Shown piece after piece: positions 11,783 to 22,899 of a DNA stretch of 64,000 nt (position 1 is its first letter; the number at the start of each line of letters is the position of its first letter). This DNA is from Lolium rigidum (Eukaryota > Streptophyta > Magnoliopsida > Poales > Poaceae), in NCBI RefSeq assembly GCF_022539505.1, contig NC_061508.1, positions 95,149,276 to 95,213,275 of the forward strand, in the 5' to 3' direction. The notes below the pieces were generated by a model that was given only the letters and a program-made list of their open reading frames with translations, was not told the DNA's origin and ran no database searches. The position numbers and the translations under genes are program-made.

Positions 11783-14062
11783 ATGTCATCAGAAGCTTCG
11801 TCAACACCATCATCGCCTCGTCTGGGAAGCCCGATTCGTTTCGGTTCCTACGAATTCACCCCACATAGCGATTCATCTCGCTCGACTTTCTCCGGTCTAC
11901 AAGGCAACATGGAGATGGCTTTCGGGAGCGTCCACTACAACGTCAACTCATAAGGAATTCTTCGACTGCTAGAATCTCCCATCTCTAGATCGACGAGTCC
12001 GAGCGCGTCATCATCACTCGACCTTTCGGCTGGCCTGACAAGCCCGTCAAGTCCGTCCGTGCCTTCGATTCCCCGGTCGACGTCCTCTATGTTGGTCGGA
12101 TCTGATGATCTTGCGACCTCGGAGCTAACCTCGTACTACTGCATGAACTGCGACACCAGGCATGGACTGGGGTCAAGCGACACGCCGTTCATCTGCAATG
12201 CCTACTATTCATCGGGAGAGGATAGCATCGGCAGCATCACCCGAGGAGACACCCGAAGAGCGGTGCCCCTCCAAGTTTATGTCGCTAACAGGGGAGACCA
12301 AGACCGCACTCCCGTTCCAGCGAGGCGAGCTAGTTTTGAAAACAGCGCCAAGCAACAACAACAGACGACCACACCATCACAGAGGAGGAGTGGGCAGCAG
12401 CCAAGGCAGCCGTGCTTAACGATACACCGCTTCCAGCAGGAACCACGGTTGGCACTCTCAACGCTTACCGCTCCATATTAGAGAAAAATCGAGAGCGCCT
12501 ATCTAAGGAGCAAGCCACCCTCGAGAAACGCCTATCCACGGCGAGACCGATCCGAGCGAGCGACGAAGAGGCTCGCAGGGAAGTGCCTCCCGAAGTACCC
12601 ACGGAGGAGGCAAACATCGATCAAGAATGTCCAGGCTTTCGGAAGATGATGCAAGGGAGATAACATCAAACCTGACTAAGTCCTTTATGACTACGGACAC
12701 CGCGGGCATGCCACGGCCAAAAACTGTTGCGGGAGCAACAGCCAACCTCGCAGCATACCTCATTAACCAGCGTCCCGAAGGATCCATGGCACAGGCTCAC
12801 CGTGGTGCCTTAGAAAGTCTCGCGATATTAGGAGATAATCTAGTTCCACGGAAGGAGAAGACCACCTTGCAGACCAGCGGCCCAAAGCACCGCGCAAGAG
12901 ATGCTCGAGATGAAATTACTCAGAGTAGAATCGACAAAGCAAGGCGACGACGCGCCGTCAGAGAGGAATTCGACAGCGATTCTTCGGATGAGACCCAGGA
13001 GAACGACGGCGAGCTTAGGGGAGCCGATTGTTTAAGCTACAAAATTCGGGAGCCAATGCCACCCAGGAAGTTCAAACCCACCCCTACGGACGCCGCCAAG
13101 TACGATGGGCAGCAGGAGCCAAGATCTTGGATAGAAGACTATCTACATACATTAATTCTGCAAAAAGGAAACCAGATAGCAGCAATGCAGTGCTTACAGC
13201 TTTACCTAAAGGACTCAGCGCGAGCCTGGCTTAGAGGTCTGCCAAAGGGTTCCATTAAGTCATGGGACGACCTAGTAGAAGCCTTTGTCGCCAACTTCCA
13301 AGCAACCTACAAAAGGCCCGTCGGGATCGAGGAATTACGGCACTCGTCGGCCAAAAGCAGAAGGAGTCGATGCGTGCATACATCGGGAGATTCACCAAGC
13401 TCTTGAACGCTGCGGAAGACGTATCTATCGACAGAGCGATCGACGCCTTCAGTGATGGCATCCGGCGTGAAAGCTATATAGAAGAACTTGGGCGCAAGAA
13501 GCCGAAAACCATAACCAAGTTAATGGAAATCGCCAACAGCTGGGCCGATGGCGAAGACAACGTTCGAAAGCCACGACAGCGCAGTGACGACGAAGAGGAC
13601 GACCAGCCGAAGCATGATTCGGGTGGTCGAAGGGATCGCAACAAGAGAAGGAAGAACCGCAGCTACGATGACAATAACTTGGTGGCCGCAGGTTATTCTG
13701 ATCGGCAGGATGATCGGTATGATGACAGGCGAGACGATCGGCAGGACGGTAATCGGAACAACTCTGGAAACCGTGGCAACTATAAACCACGACAACAGAG
13801 AACTCCCGAACTACCCTACGCTGAGCAGATCAACGCCCCCTGCTACTTGCATTCATATACCGATTCCAAGGATGGTAAAATAAAGTCTAGCCACCTGCTC
13901 AGGGACTGTCGGCAGTTCATCGACATGCATAAACTCATCCAAGCGAGCGAGGCCAGCAACAGCTACCACCACCACCACCACCACCTCCACCGCAACATCA
14001 GGTCCAGCAAGCTCAACCTCACCAACCCAACGAGGCATTTCCACCACCACGTGGGCAGATGA
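11783..14062 (+). pseudogene. Gypsy gag, frameshifted
   Basis: This is the capsid/nucleocapsid polyprotein of the Tat-like element. The likely start is the ATG at 11783 (MSSEASSTPSSPRLG), whose frame stops at 11953. Gag-like sequence resumes in pieces at 12059-12481, 12412-12663, 12627-13406 and 13262-14062. The retrotransposon-gag core is at about 13050-13450: PRSWIEDYLHTL, then ARAWLRGLPKGSIKSWDDL, then FTKLLNAAEDVSIDRAIDAF. A basic Arg/Asp-rich region and an atypical zinc motif (CYLHS..HLLRDC, about 13839-13908) follow, then a (CAC)n stretch that causes another frame change near 13965. At least four frame breaks make it non-functional. Confidence 0.8.
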
Positions 14063-14997
14063 GTATGATTCATAGGACAGGCGTCTCAAGGAGAGAAATG
14101 AGGAGGCTCACCCGTGAAATCAACTTGGCAGAAAGCGTTATGGCGAACATCCCTGAGTATGTCGAGTGGTCGTCTCAGAATATCACGTTCAACCGAGCGG
14201 ATCACCCGATGACTATACCAAAACCAGGACACGCCGCCCTAGTGGTCGAAGCACAGATAGGAGGGTTCAAGATGAGCAAAGTCTTCATGGACGGAGGAAG
14301 CGGACTCAACTTGATATTCCTTGACACAATTCAAAGTATGGGGATAACCATGAGAATGCTAGAAGAATCAGACACTCGCTTTCATGGGATTCTCCCTACT
14401 TCACCAGCGTACTCTCTTGGCAAAGCATACCTGAACGTCGTCTTCGGCAAATCCGACAATTTCAGGAAGGAGAAAATCGAGTTCGAAGTCGTGAACTGGG
14501 AATCACAGTATCACGCCATACTCGGGAGACCAGCTTATGCCAAGTTCATGGCTATGCCGCACTATGCATACCTCAAGCTGAAAATGCCTGGGAACAATGG
14601 AACGAACATCACAGTCCATGGAAGTTTCTCACGCTCGGACAATTGTGATCGTGATTTTCAAATGATTGCTGCAAAGTTTGGGCCACAACGAGAAACTGTC
14701 GACCTTCCGCCCAAGCTGACGATACGAGAAATCAAGGAAGAAAAACATGACAGAGAAACCAAGAAGAAGCCAGCCAACACTGCTCTTGAAGCCTCAGCAG
14801 CAAAAGCTTCGGCAACACAAGCTTCGACAGTTGCCGATGCAGAAGATATAGGAGGCAGCAAGGCACTGACAATCGCTTCCCAAGCCCCTGGCGAAATCAA
14901 CAACGTTGCAGCAACCACTAGCATGACGAAGAAATCAGAAGATGCTGTCGAAGATGAGAAGAACCCCTTCCCCGATAAAGCACTCCCTAGTCTTTAA
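14059..14997 (+). CDS. Gypsy aspartic protease domain, open frame
   Basis: 312 codons, open to a TAA at 14995-14997. The active-site region reads KVFMDGGSGLNLIF (DGGS in place of the classical DTG/DSG), followed by the flap region and HAILGRPAYAKFMAMPHYAYLKLKMPG. The C-terminus is Ala/Ser/Lys-rich. In a full element it would be fused to gag and to reverse transcriptase; here the gag frame before it is broken and no pol follows. It is a domain remnant rather than an independent gene. Confidence 0.75.
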   Translation: MSMIHRTGVSRREMRRLTREINLAESVMANIPEYVEWSSQNITFNRADHPMTIPKPGHAALVVEAQIGGFKMSKVFMDGGSGLNLIFLDTIQSMGITMRMLEESDTRFHGILPTSPAYSLGKAYLNVVFGKSDNFRKEKIEFEVVNWESQYHAILGRPAYAKFMAMPHYAYLKLKMPGNNGTNITVHGSFSRSDNCDRDFQMIAAKFGPQRETVDLPPKLTIREIKEEKHDRETKKKPANTALEASAAKASATQASTVADAEDIGGSKALTIASQAPGEINNVAATTSMTKKSEDAVEDEKNPFPDKALPSL

Positions 14998-15690
14998 ATT
15001 TTTTTCCTTTACTTTACACAGGGCCTCCTATTTTCGCCCTTTAGTTTCGTATTTACCCTATCAATGAGCACTTAAGTTTCAATTCTTGTTAAGCATTGCA
15101 GTAATTTAAAGCATCTATGACCGCGCCACCGTGAACTTTGCCTACAAGTAACGGTACAACGTAACGCGCGGCAGAAGATTGCGTCCCAAGGGAATAAACT
15201 TCTACGAGTGCTGCAAAGAAAAACAAGGACATTAATCCTTCCCTCTGCTTCAGATGCCTCTACGAGTGCCGCAAAAGGCAAGAGTTTGGAAAACATAAGA
15301 CAAACCACGTTCGATGTTTCGCTTATGGAAATATCAAAGAACAACTGGCTCATCGGCAGAACCACTGCACCCGAAATATTCGGGAGTGACTGTCGAAACT
15401 TACAATCGGTTGAAAGCAAAGTTGCGCATACAACAGGTTTAGCAAAACCTGCAACACGAGCTGATCACTCATAATGATTTGCTGACCAACCAGTATACAT
15501 GCATATAACGGGCAACTAAGATTTGCTCCTTCAAAAGTTTGCCAACGGCACGGTAAAAGTACATATTCATGTATTTGCCAACTAACAAGTTTCGGCTTAA
15601 CAATCCTAACACTTGGATGGATTAGCCAATACAATTCATTTTGCAAAAAAAAAACTTTACACCCTAACGTCACCCTTGTGGAGTTTCCCT
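14998..15690 (+). other. Position of the missing Gypsy pol; non-coding
   Basis: Between the protease stop and the antisense gene's last exon there are only about 700 bases. No reverse transcriptase, RNase H or integrase motif is seen on either strand, so this is the deletion scar that makes the element non-autonomous. Confidence 0.6.
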
Positions 15691-16861
15691 TTACTCAGGT
15701 ACCTTCGACTCCGCCTCAAGCCTGTCGACAATTATGTTGGCAGGCAATAATACCCTCGGGTACAGTTCTTCAAAATCGCCAGTTGCGTTGGCAATAGATA
15801 GCAAACAGGCTGAGGGATAACGAGCAAGCACAAGGGCAAGTGTACACTTGGCCCCTGCAAAAACTTGAGCTCTCACCAAGTCCCGAATCTTCTTGGCGTT
15901 CCCAAATTCGGACATCAGAGTTAAAAGCGTAGGGGGAATTGCATTCAAAGGAAACATCATCTTCCAAACCACCCTCATAGCTTTGTAACACTTGTCAAAG
16001 AATTGGTGGACTTGATGGACCCGATCCTGAAATTTCGCAATAGCCGAAGCCTTCGAGTGTTCTCGCCAGAAAATCTCTTCGGATGAGGAAAGCTGGGTTA
16101 AAGCATGCACTCGCTCGTGTATCCGCTTGTTCTCTTCCGCACGATTCAAAGCTATGACTGGCAAATGAATCAATAAAGAGTCAGACAAGGCGTTGTTAAC
16201 AAAAGGGCAAAGGAGTCAGGAAACTTACAGTTCAAACTCTCGGTAGCTTTATGCAGCTCAGTAAGAGTGTATCGTTCCACGTCGTACTGCAATCTCGCTC
16301 TTCTTATTGACAATAGCAGCCAAGGCATAAGTGCTGCGCAGGTCCTTTTCCATCTCGCGTAATCCGATCCTTCATACGCCGGATCCGATCACTTTCGGGA
16401 AGGGCACCGGAGAGTTATCAACAAACGAGGGCACTGGGAAGACCTGCAGGGAACACCGTTACAAAAGGATGATGGATATGGTACAGCTGAGCATCCGAAG
16501 TAACTCCCATCGGGAGAAGTACAAGAAGGAATATTATAACAAAAGTATGCTAACAACATTGCTAGCACGGAGTTTATTACAAGCATAAGTTTTGCGGCAG
16601 AACAATGTTTCACATCAGCTCAAGCATAAGTTTGCTACAAGAATTAAGGGGCCTGGGTCTGAGTCGATAAACTGGGCCCAGTCGACGACTTCCTTGATGA
16701 AACCAGTTCAAGGAGCTGTCGAGCACAAGTAAGGGCAGACGCTTTAAAAGCGCTTAGGTCAACAAGCTGCCCGTCTTGCTCTTTCGGCAGCCCCTTAGTC
16801 ATCTCTTCAATATCACCCTTAAAGCCGTAACCCATCATAAGCTGGAAGGCTAGGACAACAC

Positions 16862-18256
16862 TGATACGTCCAAAACGTATCTACTTTCCCGAACACTTTT
16901 GCTATTGTTTTGCCTCTAATTTGTGTATTTTGGATGCAACTAACACGGACTAACGTTGTTTTCAGCAGAACTGTTCTGGTGTCTCGTTTTTGTGCGTAAA
17001 TCCAACTTTCGGGAAAAACCTCGGGATTTTGACGAAAGGGCCTATTTTCCCGAATACCGACGGAGCCGGAAGGACAATTGAAGTGGAGGCCCGAGGGCCC
17101 CACACCACATGGCGGCGCGGCCCGGGGGCCCGCGCGGCCATGTGGTGTGGCCCCCTCGGCTGGCCTCCGACGCCCCCTTCGGACTACTTATTCGCCTCGA
17201 CCTAAAAACGCACGGGGAGAAGTGGAAGTCGCCGAAACCCTCCGAACACCGCCACATTGCGAAACTCCGTCGCGGGAGCCGAAGTCTCCATTCTGGCACT
17301 CCGCCGGGACGAGGAATTGGAGGAGATCATCACCGCCATCACCGCCAACGCCTCTCCATCAACCAGCAATGTTTCCCCCATCCATGTGTGAGTAATTCCC
17401 CGCTCGTAGGCCGAAGGGGATGGTAGGGATTGGATGAGATTGGTCATGTAATAGCATAAGATTGTTAGGGCATAGTGCCTAGTGTCCGTAGATGGTACTT
17501 TTATGATATTGTTGCAACTTGTTATGCTTAATGCTTGTCACTAGGGCCCGAGTGCCATGATCTCAGATACTGAACATGTTATTGATTCATGAAGATATTC
17601 GTTGTTTATGATCTTACCTGCAAGTTGTATACACATGTCGCTGTCCGGAACCAATGGCCCCGAAGTGACGAAATCGGGACAACCGGAGGGAATGGTAGTG
17701 ACGTGAGGATCACATGTGTTCACGGAGTGTTAATGCTTTGCTCCGGTACTCTATTAAAAGGAGTACCTTAATATCCGAGTAGTTTCCCTTGAGGCCTGCT
17801 GCCACCGGCTGGTAGGACAAAAGATGTTGTGCAAGTTTCTCATTGCGAGCACGTACGACTATAATTGGAACACATGCCTATTGATTGATTAGTACTTGGA
17901 CACCGTTTTATTATTATCTGCAAATGCCCTGCTATGATTGTTACATGAGTTTTTCTCATCCATGCAACGCCCGTCATCCGTCCCCGTGCCTACGGTATTT
18001 TAATCCTCGCTTGTTTACTAAAATCACTACTGCTGTCTTTGTTACTGCGCTACCGTTATTTCACTACTGCTATCGCTATAAAGCTGTTACTACTTGATAA
18101 ACTCTTGCGAGCAAGTCCGTTTCCGAGTGCAGCTGAATTGACAACTCCGCTGTTAAGGCTTTCAAGTATTCTTTGTCTCCCCTTGTGTCGAATCAATAAA
18201 TTGGGTAATACTTCCCTCGAAGACTCGTTGCGATCCCCTATACTTGTGGGTCATCA
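16862..18256 (+). repeat. 5' LTR of the middle Athila element
   Basis: 1395 bp, TG..CA. It is near-identical to the 3' copy, with scattered substitutions and a few one-base indels. It holds a strong GC-rich palindrome at about 17095-17155, with CCACACCACATGG pairing with CCATGTGGTGTGG around a GGCCCGGGGGCCC centre. Confidence 0.9.
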
Positions 18257-18344
18257 AGACTATTTTCACGGCGCCGTTGCTGGGGAGCATAGCTTTATTT
18301 GGAAGTTCACTTGGATTAATATTGTTCGCTGCAAATTCTCCATC

Positions 18345-20027
18345 ATGGGTAAAACTCGCGATACTAAGGTCGCCATATTACCATCCACTACAAGAAAAGG
18401 TACAACTCGAGTACCTCTCGTTGCTCTTGATTCACCATCTGTGATTGATAAACTTGTTTCACCGCCACATGCTTCAAATGTCGGTACTTCGCTGAATCTG
18501 AAAACTCTCATAATACTCGATAATATGTCTGCTGTGCTTGATGATAGTGGTTCATTGGGAACTTTTCTAGATGCTAAAATTGCTAGGTCTAGACAAATTA
18601 AAAATGCTTGAAACTCCTGATGTTACTACACCTGTTAATTCACCTGAACTTGAATACTCTAGTGATGATCTTGATGAAGATTATGTGGAACTTGATGATG
18701 ATTTTATTGAAAAATGCCATGCTACTACCGATGCAAGAAAAATTAAAAAGTTGCTTGCGTAACATACCTGTTAGATATAAACTGTCTCTGATCCTAAATT
18801 TGCCACATCTCCTATAAACATTAGGGATAAAGATTATGATTTTTCTCTTGATCTATCTCATATAGCTATTGTTGAGAAAACACCCTTTTGTGGTACTTGA
18901 AAAAGAAAGTCGCTGTTGAACACATGACTGAGTTATCTACTTTGAGTAGCTTGTTTTCTGATGATGTTAAGAAGCGTACTTACTTTGTTGCTAAAATCTT
19001 TCCATTCTCATTAAAGGATGACGCTAAAACTTGGTATAATAATTTGCCACCTAGTTCTATTAAAAGTCCAAAAGAATTGCTTGCTATTTTCTTTCGGAAA
19101 TACTTTCCTGCTAGTGCTCAACATGCTGCTTTGCAGAGAGTTTATAATTTTGATCAGGGAGATGAAGAGAAATTGCCTGATGCTTGGGCGAGATTTTGCT
19201 CTCTTATTAGAGCTTTGCCTGACCATGATTTGGAAAAGCATGATTTACTTGATATATTTTATAGTGGACTAACCATTGAGTCTAGGGCATACCTGGATAG
19301 TTGTGTTGGTTGTGTTTTCAGGAAAAGAACTCCAGACGACGCTGAGGAATTATTGGCTAAAATAGGCCGGAATTATGATGATTGGACTACGCCTGAACCA
19401 ACTCCAACGCCAATAGTGAAGAAGAGGGGTTTAATTAAATTGAATGATGAAGATATGAGGGAAGCCAAGAAGTCTCTCAAGGAGAAAGGTATTAAATCTG
19501 AAGATGTGAAGAATCTACCTCCAATAGAAGATATATGTGAGATAATTCCCCCTTCATCCATGATTGAGGTAAATTCCCTTCAACGCTTTACTAGGGAAGA
19601 TATTCCGTATTCAAAACCTCCTGCGCAATGCTTAGATGAGTTTGATAATTATATTGTTAAGCAAGAAAATTTTAATATGAGAGTAGAGAATCATCTAATG
19701 GAAAATTCTCAAGCTATTAGTCAATTGCATGATATTGTGGAGAGAACCTCCAATGATGTTAAGATGCTTGTTAAACATTTTCATATGATTCAAACTCAAA
19801 TTGATCAACTCACTAAAGTGCAAAATGACTTGTTAGGAAATAATGCTAAAGAAAAACATGCTTATGAAGTAACAACTAGAGGTGGTGTCTCTACCCAGGA
19901 TCCTCTATATCCTGAAGGGCATCCCAAAAGAATTGAACAAGATTCTCAACGCATTGAACCTAGAGCTCCATCTAAGAAAAAGAAGAAGAAACATAAAAAT
20001 GTTGTAGAATCCTCTCGAACCCGTTAA
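18345..20027 (+). pseudogene. Athila-type gag, several frame breaks
   Basis: The start is the ATG at 18345 (MGKTRDTKVAILPST), 89 bases after the LTR. That frame stops at 18611; the reading continues at 18571-18762 (acidic), then 18780-18898, then a long frame 18888-20027. The gag core reads FPFSLKDDAKTWYNNLPPSSIKSPKELLAIFFRKYFP and LRALPDHDL-like sequence, with a Thr/Pro hinge and a coiled region (about 19600-19850), ending in a Lys-rich tail at 19976-20000. At least three frame breaks are needed to follow it, so it is inactive. Confidence 0.8.
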
Positions 20028-20216
20028 TGATCCTAATAGTATTTCTATTTCCGATGCTGAAACCGAAAGTGGTAATGAACATGATAAAGATAATGATAAG
20101 AATGATACTCCTGATAAAGAAGAGGTTGAAGAAGAACCCGAAAAGCATGCTACAAAAAAAAGTATACTAAAGAAGATTTTATTACTGAGAAACATGGTAA
20201 TGAAAGAGAACCTTGG

Positions 20217-20999
20217 GTGCAAAAGCCAATGCCTTTTCCTGCTAAGAAACTAAAATCAAAGGAAGAGGAACACTATAATAAATTCTGTGATTGGATGAAA
20301 CCTTTATTCTTGCAAATTCCTTTGATTGATGCTATTAAATTGCCTCCTTATTCAAAGTATATGAAAGATATTGTTACTAACAAAAGGAAAATCCCCAATG
20401 AGGAAATTTCCACTATGCTTGCTAATTACTCTTTCAATGGCAAAGTTCCAAAGAAGTTGGGCGACCCAGGTATACCTACTATTCCTTGTTCTATTAAGAA
20501 TAATTATGTTAAAACTGCTCTATGTGACTTGGGAGCCGGTGTTAGTGTTATGCCTTTTTCTCTATACAAGAGACTTTACTTAGATAAGTTGATACCTACC
20601 GATATATCTTTGCAAATGGCTGATAAATCTACTGCTATTCCTGTTGGTATATGTGAGGATGTTCCTGTTCAAGTTACTAATAACTGCTTGATATTAACTG
20701 ATTTTGTTGTGTTGGAAATGCCTGAAGATGATAATATGTCTATTATTCTTGGGAGACCTTTTCTTAACACCGCAGGGGCTGTTATTGATTGCAATAAAGG
20801 AAAGGTTACTTTCAATGTTGATGATAGGGAACACACCGTCTATTTCCCCAAGAGGATTGAGAAAGCGTGCGGAGTTAATACTATTTCTAATGTGAGAACT
20901 ATCAAAGTGGGAACTATTGATTGTCCTATATATGAGCCTAAAGAAGAATATCAAACTCTTGTGATTGGATCCATATCAATACAATTCAAGGTAACATGA
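20217..20999 (+). pseudogene. Athila-type aspartic protease
   Basis: 261 codons open to a TGA at 20997-20999, preceded by frame breaks between 20027 and 20217. Retropepsin hallmarks are CDLGAGVSVMPFSLYKRL at the active site (DLGA instead of DTGA/DSGA) and MSIILGRPFLNTAGAVID near the C-terminal loop. In intact Athila elements reverse transcriptase would follow directly; here the frame stops and non-coding sequence begins. Confidence 0.75.
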
Positions 21000-21783
21000 T
21001 TGATTTGAGGTTTATTTCTTCATATGCTATGTAAAATTTATTTGGTGGCAAGACTTGATCAACCTTGTTAACAAATACCTTTTATATGCATAGAGGAGGT
21101 AAACAACATCTCTTTCTTCCTCCACTTGCTTTAGTTGCTGTAGCACTTTTAATTTGCAAAGTTTCTTAGTTGATTTGAGATTTCAAAAAAAATTCCTAGC
21201 CAGTAATAATAAACTTAATACCCAGAAATGTGCATTTTTCAAAGTTTTCAAAAATTCGCGAAAATTACACCGTTGGTCCTATTTTTTCGACGAGGCACCT
21301 GGGAGCACCAGAGGATGACCTGTGGGGCACCACAGGGTGCCACACAACAGGCCGGCGCGGCCAAGGAGGTGGGCGCGCCACCATGTGGTGTGGGCCCCTC
21401 CTTGCCCCACTACTTCATCTCTTTCTCCCAAGCATCTTCTCTCTCCCGAAAAACTCGAACCAACTTTCTCTCACTCGCGTTTTTGCTCAAGAGCTCAGGA
21501 TTTTTCGATCTCTTTGCTCAGCCCAGATTTCTGTTTGAAATTTGGCACATTTGCTCTCCGGTATGTGACTCCTTCGATTATCCAAATAGAATTTTGTTTG
21601 GTTGAGTATATCTTGAATATTTTGCTGCTGTAGGTAACATGTTTAGTGAGCTTGCATGCTTGTTCTAAGTGGTAGAAATTAGTTTTGATGCATGATTAGT
21701 ACTCTAGCAAGTTCCTATAGTAGTTTCCCTCAATTATATGTCACCAAATCAAGTTTTATATTGTTTGTTGAAAATTTCAGAAA
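21000..21783 (+). promoter_or_regulatory. Leader-like region before the third ORF, with a putative 5' UTR intron (21561-21780)
   Basis: No coding frame. About 21310-21405 carries a degraded copy of the LTR palindrome (GGCCGGCGCGGCC and CCACCATGTGGTGTGGG). A pyrimidine-rich stretch follows, then CTCTCCG|GTATGTG (donor at 21561) and, 220 bases on, AAAATTTCAG (acceptor ending at 21780), three bases before the ATG of the next ORF. The layout looks like a promoter with a spliced 5' UTR for that ORF. This is inference from the sequence alone. Confidence 0.45.
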
Positions 21784-22899
21784 ATGAAGAAGTTCAAATT
21801 TGGAGAATTGTTCAAGAATGGAACAACCAGCACCGGGAGGCCTTCTAGGACCGCCACCCAAATTAGGCGGTCGTACAATGAGGACATCATCGCGCCTAGC
21901 TTCGCGCCCGAAGAGGACAATGGGGCTCCTAATGCCTCATCCTTCCCATGTTATGATTTTCTGACAAATGCAGGGATATTGGATGATTTCTTCACCCTTG
22001 TCAACAGGGCGGGCTTAACCACCTACGTTGGAGATGAAAGGGAGCGATACTACATGCTCACCAAAAATTTTGTCGAGAGCTTTTCCAAAACACGGAATAT
22101 AATCCGACAGTTGCATTCAAGATCTATGGTACTCCCGTTACTATGGAATTGGAAGAATTTTGTCGTGCATTGGATATTGCCCCTGTAGGTACAGCAAGGA
22201 GGATCGATAACAACCCTCGGGACTTGTTGGAGCTCTATCGAGGGATCACCAATGATGACTGTCGCACCATTCAGCGGGGCAAGATAAGGAACATTCAACT
22301 CCCCGCCATTAAATATTTTGCATATTACGTTGCCACTAGCATACTTGGTAGGGAGAACACTAGCAATATTTCTAGTTACCATCTTGCTTTCTTGAATATT
22401 GCACTTACTGGACAGACATCTTATCATCTTGGTTCTCTTATTGCTCGTCGCTTGTCTACCAAGGGGCCTATTTTTGGAGGAACTATTGCACTGCGTATTT
22501 TAACGCATTTAGAGCTTCCTATTGATCCTAATGATGTGCCATTAACCCCTAGGAGGCTTGATATCATTGCTATGAAAAGCCATCAATTTGTTACCACCGA
22601 GTCGACTTTAGATAATATGTCCTATAGAATGTTGTTTGCTTGACGGGGATGAGAAAGAAATCCCTCTTCCCCAGCCAGGTTTGTTCGATATTGACAGGCA
22701 ACCATGGTCGCGCACTAAGGAGGAGGTGGAAGAACATATGAAGATACAAGATTTCCATCAGCAGCATGACTCCGAGGACGCCGAGCCCTCCTACGATTAC
22801 ACCGTCACGTATCCGGGTGCTTCTTCTAGCACATACCCGGAATACGATCCATCTTCGTCGTACCACGGAGACACTACCTCATGGTCTCGATGGGGTTGA
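21784..22899 (+). pseudogene. Athila-type third ORF (ATHILA ORF-1 family), frameshifted
   Basis: The start is MKKFKFGELFKNG at 21784. It carries a Ser/Thr/Arg N-terminus, YDFLTNAGILDDFFTLVNRAGL, then after a one-base shift near 22100 the segment ELEEFCRALDIAPVGTARRI, AIKYFAYYVATSILGREN and HLAFLNIALTGQTSYHLGSLIARRL. A second shift near 22640 leads into a Tyr/Ser/Glu-rich tail ending SWSRWG at 22899. This resembles the ATHILA ORF-1 family found in the env position of grass Athila elements. No signal peptide or clear transmembrane segment is seen. Function is unknown. Confidence 0.7.

Noticed and set aside
13964..13996. Run of CAC/ACC triplets that could suggest a His-tag-like or microsatellite gene feature
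   Set aside because: It is a simple repeat in the gag Pro-rich region; the proper frame reads Pro, and the His run is a frameshift product.
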